Assembly (NCBI GenBank): GCA_012861695.1
Contig: JAAOOA010000169.1
Span: forward strand, 461,501-525,500
Reading direction: 5' to 3'
Length of the DNA: 64,000 bases
Source of the DNA: Trematomus loennbergii
Taxonomy: Eukaryota; Chordata; Actinopteri; Perciformes; Nototheniidae
The notes beneath the pieces are model-generated. The model was not told the origin of the DNA. It searched no databases and saw nothing but the letters and a program-made list of their open reading frames with translations. The stretch's first letter is position 1. Every line of letters begins with the position of its first letter. Position numbers and translations under genes: made by a program. Shown here one piece after another: positions 10,124-22,250 of this stretch.

Positions 10124-12789
10124 GTACCCCCCCTTCTAGGGACGGCTCCTGACGGCCCAGGCTCCTCCGAGTTGAGGCGGTCAAAATCCTCAATGAGGCT
10201 CTTATCAATGATGAAACGGGAAGGAATCCATGACCGCTCCTCAGGGCCGTAACCCTTCCAGTCAACAAGGAGCTGTCGCCCTCTACCCCGTTTCCTTGCA
10301 GCCAAGAGTGTTTTGACGGTATAGACTGGACCTCCATCGATCATCCTGGGAGGCGGGGGGGGTTTGGCGGTGGGAACCATGGCGCTTTCCTTCAGGGGTT
10401 TCAATTTTCCCACATGGAAGGTGGGATGTACCTTCATGGACCTGGGAAGCCGTAGTCTCACTGAAACCGGGTTGATGACCTTGGTGATGGGAAAAGGACC
10501 CACAAACCGGGGAGCCAACTTGCGGGAGAGTAAGTGGAGGGGAAGGTCCCGCGTAGAAAGCCAGACTTTTTGGCCTGGCTGGTATACAGGAGCTGGTCGG
10601 CGTCTTCGGTCTGCTGCTCGTTTTACCAGCTGTGAATTTCTGCAGAGGATTTTTCTTGCTGCAGCCCACACGCGATGACAACGCCTGACCAGAGCGTGGG
10701 CAGACGGAACCGTGACCTCTTTCTCCGTGGCTGAGAACAGTGGCGGCTGGTACCCATAAACACAATGAAACGGGGACAATCCCGTGGCAGACGTGGGAAG
10801 GATGTTGTGCGCATACTCCACCCAGGTGAGGTGCTCGCTCCAGGAGGATGGATTCTGGGACACCAGGCAGCGCAAGCAAGTCTCCAGTTCTTGATTCAGG
10901 CGCTCTGTCTGGCCGTTTGACTCCGGGTGGTATCCAGACGAGAGACTGACCGTGGCACCGATGAGTCTGCAGAACTTCTTCCAGAAACGAGACACAAACT
11001 GGGGCCCCCGATCGGAGACAATATCCTTAGGGAAACCATGCAGACGAAAAACATTATGCATCATGACCTCAGCCATTTCCTTAGCTGAGGGCAATTTGGG
11101 CAGAGCAATGAAATGTGTCATTTTGGAAAAACGGTCCACTACCGTGAGAACTGTGGTGTTACCTCTAGAGAGGGGCAGGCCTGTGACGAAGTCCATAGAA
11201 ATCTCTGACCAGGGTCTGTTGGGAATAGGAAGTGGTTGTAACAACCCCATCCGCGCCCTGGAAGAGGTCTTATTGCGAGCGCAGACAGGGCACGCCTCCA
11301 CATACTCCTTCACCTCCTTCTCCATGGATGTCCACCAGAAACGTTGTTTAACAATGAACATGGTTCTCTTGACTCCGGGGTGACAGGTGAGTAGCGACGT
11401 GTGAGCCCAGTGGATCACCTGTGGTCGCTCGGCTTCCTGAACGAATAGCCGGTTAGGCGGGCAACCCCTGGGTGCAGGAGCTCCCCCGTTGGCTCGTATC
11501 ACCTCCTTCTCTACTTGCCAAGTCAGTGCTCCTACCACACGGTTTAACGGAATGATGGGTTCCGGCTCCTTGACTGAAGGCACAGGGTCAAACAGACGGG
11601 ACAGAGCGTCAGGCTTGACATTCTGAGACCCCGGCCTGTAAGAGAGAACAAAGTCAAACCGGTTAAAAAACAAAGTCCACCTGGCCTGGCGGGAGTTCAG
11701 TCTTTTGGCTTTCTTTATATATTCCAGATTTTTGTGATCATTCCAGACCACAAAAGGATGCTCGGCTCCCTCCAACCAATGCCTCCACTCTTCCAACGCT
11801 AGCTTCACAGCCAGCAACTCACGGTTTCCCACATCGTAATTCCTCTCTGCCGGGGAGAGCTTCCTGGACAGGAAAGCGCAGGGGTGAAGCTTATTGTCCT
11901 TCTGTTGGCGCTGGGAGAGTACCGCTCCCACCCCCTCGTTGGAGGCATCCACTTCCACCACAAACTGACGAGTGGGATCCGGCAGAGTAAGTATGGGAGC
12001 AGAGGTGAACATCTTCTTGAGTCGAGAAAAAGCCTCCTCAGCCTGAGGAGACCACACAAAAGGCACCTGGGGGGACGTGAGGACATGAAGAGGGGCTGCA
12101 ATAGAACTGAAACTCCGCACAAAACGCCTGTAAAAATTAGCAAAGCCTAAAAACTGTTGCACTTTCTTACGAGAGTCAGGGGTAGGCCAGCAGGCTACTG
12201 CGCTAACCTTCGCTGGGTCCATCCTAACCTGACCTGGGGAAATGATGAAGCCCAAAAAAGTGACTGTCTTGACATGAAATTCGCACTTTTCGGCTTTAAC
12301 AAACAACATATTTAGGAGCAGTTTCTGTAGAACCTGGCGGACATGTTGTTTGTGGGTGTCAAGGTCAGGGGAGTAGATCAGAATGTCATCCAGATAGACA
12401 AAAACGAACCGGTTCAGAAACTCCCTCAACACATCGTTGATCATAGCCTGGAAAACTGCAGGAGCGTTTGACAGTCCAAACGGCATGACGAGGTATTCAT
12501 AGTGGCCTGAAGGAGTGTTAAACCCCGTCTTCCATTCATCGCCCTCCCTGATCCTGACCAAATGGTAAGCGTTACGCAGGTCTGACTTGGTGAAAACCTT
12601 GGCATCCTGAAGCTGCTCGAAAGCGGACGAGATGAGAGGAAGGGGGTACCGGTTTTTAACCGTAATGTCATTGAGAGGTGAGTAGTCAATACAAGGCCTA
12701 AGAGACCCATCCTTTTTGCCAACAAAAAAAACCTGCACCTGCTGGGGATGAGGAAGGACGAATAAGCCCTGTTTTGAGAGAGGCATCAA
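10078..12789 (-). CDS. Gypsy pol: RT, RNase H, integrase, chromodomain
   Basis: A 903-codon frame. RT: catalytic KSD (residue 70) and YLDD (132-135). RNase H: VEVDAS (about 278-283). Integrase: zinc-binding region His463, His470, Cys500, Cys503, then Asp533, Asp593 and Glu629 with D,D-35-E spacing. A chromodomain-like end (about 815-865, [17 protein letters not shown]) would target heterochromatin marks. The true protein is longer: the first RT motif lies in the 12,698-13,132 frame, joined across an A8 tract near 12,725 where one base is off. The first roughly 20 codons printed in this frame are therefore not native. Confidence 0.9.
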   Translation of the reverse strand: MMPLSKQGLFVLPHPQQVQVFFVGKKDGSLRPCIDYSPLNDITVKNRYPLPLISSAFEQLQDAKVFTKSDLRNAYHLVRIREGDEWKTGFNTPSGHYEYLVMPFGLSNAPAVFQAMINDVLREFLNRFVFVYLDDILIYSPDLDTHKQHVRQVLQKLLLNMLFVKAEKCEFHVKTVTFLGFIISPGQVRMDPAKVSAVACWPTPDSRKKVQQFLGFANFYRRFVRSFSSIAAPLHVLTSPQVPFVWSPQAEEAFSRLKKMFTSAPILTLPDPTRQFVVEVDASNEGVGAVLSQRQQKDNKLHPCAFLSRKLSPAERNYDVGNRELLAVKLALEEWRHWLEGAEHPFVVWNDHKNLEYIKKAKRLNSRQARWTLFFNRFDFVLSYRPGSQNVKPDALSRLFDPVPSVKEPEPIIPLNRVVGALTWQVEKEVIRANGGAPAPRGCPPNRLFVQEAERPQVIHWAHTSLLTCHPGVKRTMFIVKQRFWWTSMEKEVKEYVEACPVCARNKTSSRARMGLLQPLPIPNRPWSEISMDFVTGLPLSRGNTTVLTVVDRFSKMTHFIALPKLPSAKEMAEVMMHNVFRLHGFPKDIVSDRGPQFVSRFWKKFCRLIGATVSLSSGYHPESNGQTERLNQELETCLRCLVSQNPSSWSEHLTWVEYAHNILPTSATGLSPFHCVYGYQPPLFSATEKEVTVPSAHALVRRCHRVWAAARKILCRNSQLVKRAADRRRRPAPVYQPGQKVWLSTRDLPLHLLSRKLAPRFVGPFPITKVINPVSVRLRLPRSMKVHPTFHVGKLKPLKESAMVPTAKPPPPPRMIDGGPVYTVKTLLAARKRGRGRQLLVDWKGYGPEERSWIPSRFIIDKSLIEDFDRLNSEEPGPSGAVPRRGGTVMSKKLIVKVYSLC

Positions 12790-13341
12790 TGTAATCCTTC
12801 ATGGCCTCTTTCTCAGGTCCTGAAATTGCATAAAGTCGACCCTTAGGAATGGGAGACCCAGCAATCAAGTCAATAGCACAGTCATAGGGGCGGTGAGGAG
12901 GAAGAGCCAGAGCCTTGGACTTACTAAAAACTTCACTCAGATCGTGATAGCAGGAAGGGACTGAAAGTACATCAGGAAGATATATTTTAGAGATAGTATC
13001 CTGTCTAACACTCCCAGTGTTACATCTCCTGTCAATCTCTGCAACCGGTTTTAAACAGTGATCAACGCAAGTCTGTCCCCACCCCTCCACCCTCCCAGAG
13101 TGCCAATCTATGTGAGGGTTATGAAGTTTCAACCAGGAAACCCCAATATGAGAGGATGTTGGGCTGAGTTGAATAAGTGAAATGACATTGTCTCGTGATG
13201 GTTATCATTACATCTTATTTCTAAAGGCTCTGTTTGGTGAGTCACTTTGAACAACAGCCGTCCATCAAGAGCACTTGCTTCAAGAGGCTGGGGTAGAGGT
13301 TTAGTTTTTATGTTCATTTTATTTACTAAACCCCAATCCAT
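12698..13341 (-). pseudogene. Gypsy pol N-terminal part (protease C-terminus to RT start), frameshifted
   Basis: Two overlapping frames (13,129-13,341 and 12,698-13,132) hold the protease-RT linker ([31 protein letters not shown]), the usual start of a Gypsy RT domain. They are separated from each other and from the main pol frame by single-base shifts. Confidence 0.75.
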
Positions 13342-14522
13342 TAGACTTTCGTCTGCCCCGAGTCAATAAGAGCACCATAAGTAAAAACATTGTCTCTGAT
13401 TTTTACCTGGATGCGAGTCAGGGTGCGAGGAGGAAAATCAGAGGAAGAGATTCGGCTCACCAACGTCCTCCTCTTTATTGATGAGCCTCCTCTTTTACCG
13501 GACAAGCAGCTTGTGGATGTCCGCGCTGACCGCAGTAGAAGCACAGACCCTCCTTTAACCGACGCTGACGTTCTGCCATAGACAGCTTAGCACGGCCCAA
13601 CTGCATTGGCTCCTCCACGGAGCCAGGGGGCGCTGATGTCCGAACGCAGGTGGTGAGGGGTGACGGGGCCTCCAAGAAGAAGTGGAATCCGGCGGCGAGC
13701 GTCTCCTCTGGAGAGACGGACCAACCGCATCCTTGAATTTATTCCTTCTCCTCTCCGCCAAACGATTGTCTATCCTTATTGCCATGGATATGACAGAGTC
13801 CAAGTCAGCGGGCAGATCGAGAGGCGCCAGCTGGTCTTGTAGAGGATCCGAGAGACCGCTGACGAATGCGTCAAACAATGCAGCGGAGTTCCAGCCGCTG
13901 TCGGCTGCAATAGTCCGGAACTCGATAGCGTAGTCAGCCACACTACGCTGATTTGCCGCAGCTTAATCAGAGCCCGAGCTGCTTCTCTGCCCGGAGTGGT
14001 TTGATCAAAAGTTTTTCTCATCGTGTCTATGAAGTCGTCCAGAGACCTGCAGATGGGAGAGCCTCGGGACCACTCTGCCGTAGCCCACGCTGCTGCTCGA
14101 CCGGAGAGATGGGAGATCATGAAAGCCACTTTGGAGTCATCCGTGGGAAAAGCAGCCGGTTGGTGTCGATAGTGTAACTCACACTGTACGATGAACGGCC
14201 GGCAGCCTTCCGACCTCCCGGAATACTTCTCGGGTGGAGCCAGACGCATGGAAGGAATGTGCGACTCAGTAGCCGGATTGGGGTCGGATCTGGTCGCCGC
14301 TGGAACCGGAGGAGAAGCAGCCTGCAGGTGAGTGAGCACACGCTGAACCTCCGCTGCCAGCAGATTCACCTGAGTAGTCACCGATGATTGTAATTCCGCC
14401 TGACTGTTGGTTAGGTGCTGCACTCCGTGCTGTATGGCGGCCATCTGGTCCTCTTGTTGCCCAAGACGTTGGCCCTGAGAGCGGATGGCGTTCTTTAGTT
14501 GGTCTGAGTCGGCTGAGTTCAT
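13341..14522 (-). pseudogene. Gypsy gag with CCHC zinc knuckle, and protease start; frameshifted
   Basis: Gag starts at the ATG at 14,522 (MNSADSDQLKNA), has a coiled-coil-like Gln-rich N-terminus, and shows capsid-like MISHLSGRAAAWA. It shifts frame near 13,940 and again near 13,675. The zinc knuckle [14 protein letters not shown] (13,500-13,560 region) binds RNA. The protease active-site ALIDSG is near 13,360, with Q where the usual A follows. Several one-base breaks make it inactive as read. Confidence 0.8.
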
Positions 14523-14541
14523 TTTAATGGTCGGTTCGTAC

Positions 14542-14988
14542 TGTCAAGGAGTGAACTCTGAGGCATGAACTCAAATGCACGACTCAAACTCAGACTCAGG
14601 AGAGGTTCAAAATAAAGACTTTACACAGTAATAAAAACAGGGAAAACAATAACTCTCTTTCGAGGAAAAACAATAACAATACTCTGAAGCTTAGAGGTAT
14701 GTAACACGCCTGTGGGGTAAGCTTGCTCAAAGTCCTGAATGAGGAAACGAACCGACAATGGACAGGAGGGAACTAGCAGAATATATACACAGGGTAATGG
14801 GAACAGGTGGAAACAATCAGGGCGGGGAAAACAATCACGGAGGCAGGAGACAGATAGGGGCGGGGAGCGTGGAGGTCTGAAATGAGAGGGAGAATTACTA
14901 TTCACATAAACATAAAGCACAGGACAGAAAGACATGACAAAACTAACATAAAGAATAAACTTTCACAATAAGTTTCTTAGACATGACA
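14542..14988 (-). repeat. Gypsy 5' LTR (447 bp)
   Basis: It lies immediately downstream of the V6 RSS flank and in the same orientation as V6. The sequence after the LTR on the minus strand (GTACGAACCGACC) should hold the primer-binding site, but I cannot match it to a tRNA. Confidence 0.95.
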
Positions 14989-15013
14989 CTATTGATGTTT
15001 GTCAGAGAGAGGC

Positions 15014-15097
15014 TCCCTCTGGTGGATGTAGTGCAGTATTGTGTTGTCTGTGCTCCAAAGGTTTTTGTACAGAGTGTTGGTGTTTCCTGTCACTGTG
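15014..15097 (-). other. V6 23-RSS with CTCF-like motif
   Basis: Heptamer 15091-15097, nonamer ACAAAAACC at 15060-15068; CCACCAGAGGGA at 15014-15025. The Gypsy insertion starts about 20 bp beyond the motif. Confidence 0.9.
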
Positions 15098-15660
15098 GGC
15101 CTCAGAGCACAGTAGTACACAGCAGAGTCTGTCTCTTTAGCTGAGATGATCTCCAGATCAACTCGTTTCTCTGTTTTGTCAATGTGAGCAGAGAAATCAG
15201 ATTCAGTGGGATGGATCCCTCCTGCCTCTGTGATGGAGAGCAGGAACTCTGGTCTGGATCTCTGGTATTGTCGGTACCACTGGATATTGTAGATAGTCCC
15301 CTCATATTTACATGTCAGGCTGATGTTTCTGCCCTCTGCAACATGTTCTTCACTTCTTTCTGGCTTTATGCTGTTCATGGAGCCCAGGGCTGCAAAATGA
15401 GAATTATTCATGTCAGTTAGTCTGCAGGAGATTTTAACATTAAGAGACTCAACGGAGGGTCTTCAATTTCCTGTCATCTTTGATCAGTTTGAGATAAAAC
15501 ATGATCAAATGTCTTCATAGATCACAACGGTTGCTGCCTTACACAATAAAACCTCCAGTTATGAAATCTCTGGCTAATACAGCGGGTTAAATGAGACTTT
15601 ATCTCTGTTCCAACACTCACCTATGAAGAGAGAGAAGAGTAACCAGAGGTAAAGCAACAT
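15098..15660 (-). CDS. V6: intact V-A T-cell receptor V gene
   Basis: Leader exon 15621-15660 (MLLYLWLLFSLFI, donor G|GTGAGT); V exon 15098-15389 (acceptor TTTTGCAG|CC). The frame is open across both. It has the classical Ig V pattern: ISLTCKYEG with Cys23, IQWYRQY, ISAKETDSAVYYCALRP with Cys104, ending at the heptamer. N-terminal mature part ALGSMNSIKPERSEEH. It is near-identical to V8 and paralogous to the broken V10. Alpha or delta use is undetermined. Confidence 0.88.
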
Positions 15661-16289
15661 GTCTTTGGAGATGGTAAAGTCGAACAGTCAGCAGATGAGT
15701 TCTCCTCCTGCAGAAGTGAAGCAGGAAACAGCCTCTCTGCTGCTCATCCCTTCTCCTCAACATCAGATGATTGTGCTTTTAGTTCCTCAAACATCTCACA
15801 AATCATCTCATTGGTTGATATAAACGTCAGTGGGCGGGGCCAGAGAATCATGTTTTACTCGTTTTAAACCATCAAAATACTTTTCTCATATTTAAAACAT
15901 TTAGTTCTCTTTGTGTTTCTCACTGACTCATACATTGAAATGTACAACAATTTAGCAATAACAATGACAGGCGTTAACGTGAAGTCAGATTAGTGAGAGG
16001 TGTTTCATCGAGAGAGAAATCTGTTTAAAATGATCTTAACATAATAAGAATGTTGCTTTATACTCAACATTTAAAAGGTCTTGAACACCACAACACAAGC
16101 TGCTGTTTCAATAGAACCTATGATCACATTGTGCTTAGAGATAACTGAATCCAATGACAAAGTGAGAGGACCTAGGAGTGATCCCTGTGGTACACCACAT
16201 GCAATCACAGACTGACAGAAAAATAGAGACACTTATTTTAAGTTCATGGAGACTACATATCTTTATTTCAAGCTGTGGTTTTAAAATAT
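15661..16289. repeat. V6 5' flank and spacer with LINE RT scrap
   Basis: The V-A 5' flank (15,661-15,900, with CCCCGCCC-type GC box GGGCGGGGCC at about 15,832) is different from the V-B flank. A GVPQG-type RT scrap follows near 16,168-16,215, minus strand. No gene seen. Confidence 0.5.
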
Positions 16290-16989
16290 ATATATATTTA
16301 AATGCATTTATTTAACAGGGACAGTGCACATTAATTAACATTGCTGTAAATGTGCCAGTTAGCCACGAGGCTATTGTTCATCTGTAGTCCCTGGACAGAT
16401 TTTTAAAGTCAACCTAAAACACTTTTCATTTTAAACAAGTAAATACAATCCATTTAAAACATGCAACATATATTACTGGAATACTTCAATACAAATAAAA
16501 ACATTTAAAAGACAGAACAATAAAACAAAACAAATACAACAAAACATGTTAAAACACAGGCAGTGGGTTGTAAGGAGCAGAAGATTGTGTCAGTGTCTCA
16601 GAACTGATTCCTCACCAACCATGTTTTGAGTTTTGATTTAAATAAACTAAACGTAGTCTGGTCTCTGATTGGAGATGGGATTGAGTTCCATTGCTGAGCA
16701 GCTTTAACAGAAAATGAAGACTGACTGAAAGAACTTTTTCTGAGTGGAATAATGCAATCTGCTCTCGCTGCACCTCTTGTTATCCTAGTTGCAGTTGTGC
16801 GTATGTTAATAAACTGTCTAAGAGGAGCTGAGGTAAGGCATGTTTAATGAGGTTTTCCCAAATCAACAAGTTGTATTTTTGAGTATTGGGCAGTGATGTG
16901 AATAAACAGATTTTTTGTCCAGTATTTTGAGTGTTTGTGTGTACAATGACTCCAGTGGTTTTAATGTTGCTGTACTGGCATGTGACCAG
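16290..16989 (-). mobile_element. LINE 3' end with RT C-terminus, copy 1
   Basis: On the minus strand: SLYTQTLKILDKK, HHCPILKKYNLL, then ARADCIIPLRKSS and AAQQWNSIPSP, ending KTWLVRNQF-stop. These are typical of the C-terminal tail of fish non-LTR retrotransposon ORF2. The 3' UTR with AACAGGGACAGTGCACATT lies at 16,310-16,400. The coding part is cut at 16,989 by the MITE. Confidence 0.7.
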
Positions 16990-17955
16990 AGGCCTGTACT
17001 ACGAAGCTGGTTCAACCTAACCTGGATATGTTGGAGTTAGCCGGTTGGCCTAAGCCAAAACATACGCGCTGGCGCTAAGCTGTACTACGACGCTGGTTAT
17101 CAAGTGGATCGCTCAAGCCAGCCGTGTCCTATCTAGTTAGGTGCGCGTTCACATGAAAGGGTGGTATTTGGAGCATTCGACCAATCTCAAACATGGAGAA
17201 GCGTACTGACAGCGCAGCGTCATACTTCCTGAATGAAAAGTGAACTTTAATATTAGTCAAATATGAAGAAGTTAAACTTTAAACATCCATGACTTAAACA
17301 CTTTATCCAGGATAAAAGCCACATAGCTGCACCTGCAAGGTGAATACAGCTGGTAACAGAAAAAGTGTTTGAATGCGTACATTAACAGGTTTATGAAATC
17401 ACTGCCCCGTCCAAGACACGATCTGACTTTAATTACATTTGACTCCAGTGTTTCGTCAACTTAATGTGTTGCTTAAAATAATACTTCTGCATACAGTATG
17501 TGACACTGTGAGTGTTGCACGGCCAGATACGGCTCAGCTGACTCAGATAAGGAAATATATGATACATTATGATGTGATATGATATGAATGATAATGGGAC
17601 ACATCGACGTCTGCACTCACAGTGCCGCGGACTGTACGTAATGTTACTCTGATCCGGTTACTTATGTTGTGGCAGATATTTAAGTAAGCTTTCTTAACGC
17701 TAATATTATAATAGTCAGATTGCTCTGAAGAGGGAGGGGATATTCTATTAATTTTCACGTTCACACAGTCAGTTGATTTTTGCCGGCCGTCTTTCCTGCA
17801 ACGGCAGTTTTTCTGTATTTCCTCTATCCTGTAATATGACTTGATATCTTTAAACTCCGCACACGGAGCTATGATTGGTCAGCAGCAGTGCTTTCACTGA
17901 GTTGATCTCTTAGCCTGCCACCTAACCTGCTCCGGAGCAGGTTTGCCGCTCAGCT
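16990..17955. mobile_element. CAG-target MITE, right end lost, copy 2
   Basis: Left terminus AGGCCTGTACTACGAAGC preceded by CAG (16,987-16,989). It runs collinear with 25,528-26,495 until CCGCTCAG, where it joins the 3' end of V7 directly. The last 120 bp of the element and the V7 RSS are missing at this junction. Confidence 0.75.
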
Positions 17956-17980
17956 GTGTGGGCCTCACAGCACAGTAGAA

Positions 17981-18441
17981 CACTGTGGGCCTCACAGCAC
18001 AGTAGAACACAGCAGAGTCTGTCACTGCAGCAGAGGAGATGATCATATATATGTTCTTTTCTGCAGACAGTTTAGAAGAGAACGTTGTGTCTGATTTCAG
18101 AGACTCTGCTAGTCTTGTAAAACTTGTTCCTGAGATGTAGAGAAGAAACTCTGGTTGTTTTCCTGGATATTGTCGATACCAGAAGAAACTATCACCACCA
18201 GTTGCTTCTTTGGAGTATCTGTAGGACAGAGTAACAGAGCTGCCTTCTGGACTGAACTCTTCTTTCTGTAATGCAGTGAGATCTTCACAGCTGACCCTGA
18301 AGAGAGGAGTAATTCAAAAGACTCAGTTAATAGATCACATTTTATCAACATTAGAAGTTAACGTTTTCATGCAGAATGTTACGTACCTCTTAGAATGGAA
18401 ACTAACAGTAGGGAATGTAAATAATAGTCTAATGACAGCAT
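17981..18441 (-). pseudogene. V7: V-B V gene without a recombination signal and with a frameshift
   Basis: Leader exon 18387-18441 (MLSLDYYLHSLLLVSILR); V exon 17988-18296. Only a heptamer-like CACAGTG at 17981-17987 remains; nothing nonamer-like is at the 22-23 bp position, because the duplicated FYCAVRPT end is fused to MITE sequence. A missing C in the CCCC at the acceptor (18,296) also shifts the frame. It could not rearrange normally. Confidence 0.82.
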
Positions 18442-19289
18442 GTTGAATGAAGGTGATGATGATGGTCTGTGTTGAACTCTGGTGAATATGGAAGTTCCTC
18501 TCTCTTCTATAGTTCAGGAACATCTTAGCTCCTCCCTGAATCTCTCTGTCTCCTCTTAGATCTGTATTTCACTTCTCTCAGTTACACTTCCTCCTGGGTA
18601 ACAGATCCAAAGGCTGTCTGTAAATAAAAAGTCAGAGGACCTAGGATTGAACCCTGTGGTACACCACGTTAAATTACAGACCACCAGAGTAACTTATTTT
18701 TTAAAGATAAGAACAAAAGCAATCAAAACTTGAGTCTGTGATGTGTACCAGTTTATTGAGAGAGGTGATTTAAAGTGTTTGATCAGTCAGTAAAAAAACG
18801 TAACAATGACGGGCGTTAACGTGAAGTCAGATTAGTGAGAGGTGTTTCATCGAGAGAGAAATGTGTTTTAAATCATCTTAATCTAATAAGAATTGTACTT
18901 CATACCCAACATTTAAAAGGTCTTGAACACCACAACACAAGCTGCTGTTCCAATAGAACCTTTCATCAAATTGGGCTTGGAGATAAACTGAATCCAATGA
19001 CAAAGTGAGAGGACCTAGGATTGAACCCTGTGGTACACCACATGAAATCACAGACTGACAGAAAAACAGAAACACTTATTTTAAATTCATGGAGACTACA
19101 TATTACGTTTAATCTGTGATAACAGGTCAGATTAACTGATTGAGTTACACATTTTAACCTGTGGATGTGAATCAAAGGCAGTACATGTGTTTGTATGGTA
19201 GTGCACAATTGTTAATAGATTTCAAATGATCAAGCATGTAAACTACATTACTGTATCATCACAAACTATTGATGTTAACAGAGAGAGAC
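18442..19289. repeat. V7 5' flank and spacer with two LINE RT scraps
   Basis: The conserved V-B 5' flank, then RT scraps near 18,639-18,680 and 19,010-19,055 (minus strand, VISCGVPQGSILGP), then the V 3' flank landmark. Confidence 0.55.
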
Positions 19290-19373
19290 TCCCTCTGGTG
19301 GATGTATTGCAGTATTGTGTTGTCTTTGCTCCAAAGGTTTTTGTACAGAGTGTTGGTGTTTCCTGTCACTGTG
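19290..19373 (-). other. V8 23-RSS with CTCF-like motif
   Basis: Heptamer 19367-19373, nonamer 19336-19344, CCACCAGAGGGA at 19290-19301, gap 34 bp. Confidence 0.9.
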
Positions 19374-19935
19374 GGCCTCAGAGCACAGTAGTACACAGCA
19401 GAGTCTGTCTCTTTAGCTGAGATGATCTCCAGATCAACTCGTTTCTCTGTTTTGTCAATGTGAGCAGAGAAATCAGATTCAGTGGGATGGATCCCTCCTG
19501 CCTCTGTGATGGAGAGCAGGAACTCTGGTCTGGATCTCTGGTATTGTCGGTACCACTGGATATTGTAGATAGTCCCCTCATATTTACATGTCAGGCTGAT
19601 GTTTCTGCCCTCTGCAACATGTTCTTCACTTCTTTCTGGCTTTATGCTGTTCATGGAGCCCAGGGCTGCAAAATGAGAATTATTCATGTCAGTTAGTCTG
19701 CAGGAGATTTAACATTAAGAGACTCAACGGAGGGTCTTCAATTTCCTGTCATCTTTGATCAGTTTGAGATAAAACATGACCAAATGTCTTCATAGATCAC
19801 AACGGTTGCTGCCTTACACAATAAAACCTCCAGTTATGAGATCTCTGGCTAATACAGCGGGTTAAATGAGACTTTATCTCTGTTCCAACACTCACCTATG
19901 AAGAGAGAGAAGAGTAACCAGAGGTAAAGCAACAT
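19374..19935 (-). CDS. V8: intact V-A T-cell receptor V gene
   Basis: Leader exon 19896-19935 and V exon 19374-19665. The protein is the same as V6 across the whole V exon by eye; differences lie in the intron (one T missing near 19,710) and flanks. Both canonical cysteines and the Trp are present. It sits in 4.27-kb unit copy 1, 0.9 kb upstream, in gene order, of the defective V7. Confidence 0.88.
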
Positions 19936-20560
19936 GTCTTTGGAGATGGTAAAGTCGAACAGTCAGCAGATGAGTTCTCCTCCTGCAGAAGTGAAGCAGG
20001 AAACAGCCTCTCTGCTGCTCAGCCCTTCTCCTCAACATCAGATGTGTGCTTTTAGTTCCTCAAACATCTCACAAATCATCTCATTGGTTGATATAAACGT
20101 CAGTGGGCGGGGCCAGAGAATCATGTTTTACTCGTTTTAAACCATCAAAATACTTTTCTCATATTTAAAACATTTAGTTCTCTTTGTGTTTCTCACTGAC
20201 TCATACATTGAAATGTACAACAATTTAGCAATAACAATGACAGGCGTTAACGTGAAGTCAGATTAGTGAGAGGTGTTTCATCGAGAGAGAAATCTGCTTA
20301 AAAAGATCTTAATATAATAAGAATGTTGCTTTATACTCAACATTAAAAAGGTCTTGAACACCACAACACAAGCTGCTGTTTCAATAGAACCTATGATCAC
20401 ATTGTGCTCAGAGATAAACTGAATCCAATGACAAAGTGAGAGGACCTAGGAGTGATCCCTGTGGTACACCACATGAAATCAGAGACTGACAGAAAAATAG
20501 AGACACTTATTTTAAGTTCATGGAGACTACATATCTTTATTTCAAGCTGTGGTTTTAAAA
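19936..20560. repeat. V8 5' flank and spacer
   Basis: Same organisation as 15,661-16,289, with one LINE RT scrap near 20,440-20,490. No gene seen. Confidence 0.5.
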
Positions 20561-21261
20561 TATATATATATTTAAATGCATTTATTTAACAGGGACAGTG
20601 CACATTAATTAACATTGCTGTAAATGTGCCAGTTAGCCACGAGGCTATTGTTCATCTGTAGTCCCTGGACAGATTTTTAAAGTCAACCTAAAACACTTTT
20701 CATTTTAAACAAGTAAATACAATCCATTTAAAACATGCAACATATATTACTGGAATACTTCAATACAAATAAAAACATTTAAAAGACAGAACAATAAAAC
20801 AAAACAAATACAACAAAACATGTTAAAACACAGGCAGTGGGTTGTAAGGAGCAGAAGATTGTGTCAGTGTCTCAGAACTGATTCCTCACCAACCATGTTT
20901 TGAGTTTTGATTTAAATAAACTAAACGTAGTCTGGTCTCTGATTGGAGATGGATTGAGTTCCATTGCTGAGCAGCTTTAACAGAAATGAAGACTGACTGA
21001 AAGAACTTTTTCTGAGTGGAATAATGCAATCTGCTCTCGCTGCACCTCTTGTTATCCTAGTTGCAGTTGTGCGTATGTTAATAAACTGTCTAAGAGGAGC
21101 TGAGGTAAGGCATGTTTAATGAGGTTTTCCCAAATCAACAAGTTGTATTTTTGAGTATTGGGCAGTGATGTGAATAAACAGATTTTTTGTCCAGTATTTT
21201 GAGTGTTTGTGGTTACAATGACTCCAGTGGTTTTAATGTTGCTGTACTGGCATGTGACCAG
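20561..21261 (-). mobile_element. LINE 3' end with RT C-terminus, copy 2
   Basis: Tandem-unit copy of 16,290-16,989, cut at 21,261 by the MITE. Carries its own one-base deletions (for example near 20,952). Confidence 0.7.
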
Positions 21262-22227
21262 AGGCCTGTACTACGAAGCTGGTTCAACCTAACCTGGATA
21301 TGTTGGAGTTAGCCGGTTGGCCTAAGCCAAAACATACGCGCTGGCGCTAAGCTGTACTACGACGCTGGTTATCAAGTGGATCGCTCAAGCCAGCCGTGTC
21401 CTATCTAGTTAGGTGCGCGTTCACATGAAAGGTGGTTTTGGAGCATTCGACCAATCTCAAACATGGAGAAGCGTACTGACAGCGCAGCGTCATACTTCCT
21501 GAATGAAAAGTGAACTTTAATATTAGTCAAATATGAAGAAGTTAAACTTTAAACATCCATGACTTAAACACTTTATCCAGGATAAAAGCCACATAGCTGC
21601 ACCTGCAAGGTGAATACAGCTGGTAACAGAAAAAGTGTTTGAATGCGTACATTAACAGGTTATGAAATCACTGCCCCGTCCAAGACACGATCTGACTTTA
21701 ATTACATTTGACTCCAGTGTTTCGTCAACTTAATGTGTTGCTTAAAATAATACTTCTGCATACAGTATGTGACACTGTGAGTGTTGCACGGCCAGATACG
21801 GCTCAGCTGACTCAGATAAGGAAATATATGATACATTATGATGTGATATGATATGAATGATAATGGGACACATCGACGTCTGCACTCACAGTGCCGCGGA
21901 CTGTACGTAATGTTACTCTGATCCGGTTACTTATGTTGTGGCAGATATTTAAGTAAGCTTTCTTAACGCTAATATTATAATAGTCAGATTGCTCTGAAGA
22001 TGGGAGGGGATATTCTATTAATTTTCACGTTCACACAGTCAGTTGATTTTTGCCGGCCGTCTTTCCTGCAACGGCAGTTTTTCTGTATTTCCTCTATCCT
22101 GTAATATGACTTGATATCTTTAAACTCCGCACACGGAGCTATGATTGGTCAGCAGGCAGTGCTTTCACTGAGTGATCTCTTAGCCTGCCACCTAACCTGC
22201 TCCGGAGCAGGTTTGCCGCTCAGCTGT
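21262..22227. mobile_element. CAG-target MITE, right end lost, copy 3
   Basis: Identical layout to 16,990-17,955, including the same junction into the V9 end. The truncation therefore happened once, before the unit was duplicated. Confidence 0.75.
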
Positions 22228-22250
22228 GTGGGCCTCACAGCACAGTAGAA

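Larger units (their letters stand above)
9668..14988 (-). mobile_element. Nearly full-length Ty3/Gypsy chromovirus retrotransposon
   Basis: Two LTRs (9668-10123 and 14542-14988) bracket gag-pol on the minus strand. The target duplication CTATT is at 9663-9667 and 14989-14993. Domain order is gag with CCHC knuckle, protease, RT, RNase H, integrase, chromodomain, the chromovirus order (Sushi/Jule-like elements occur in fish). The LTRs differ by a 10-bp deletion, a one-base indel and very few substitutions, so the insertion is recent. It is absent from the paralogous V spacers at about 19,265 and 23,525. Confidence 0.95.
17503..21770. repeat. 4.27-kb V-B/V-A tandem unit, copy 1
   Basis: It contains, left to right, the MITE interior and truncation, V7, spacer, V8, a LINE 3' end and the start of the next MITE. 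It matches 21,771-26,040 nearly base for base. The segment 14,989-17,502 (V6, LINE, MITE start) is a further partial copy of the right half of the unit. Confidence 0.9.

Noticed and set aside
10283..14341. Many 60-200-codon ORFs on both strands within the Gypsy element
   Set aside because: Shadows of gag-pol in other frames; no independent domain.
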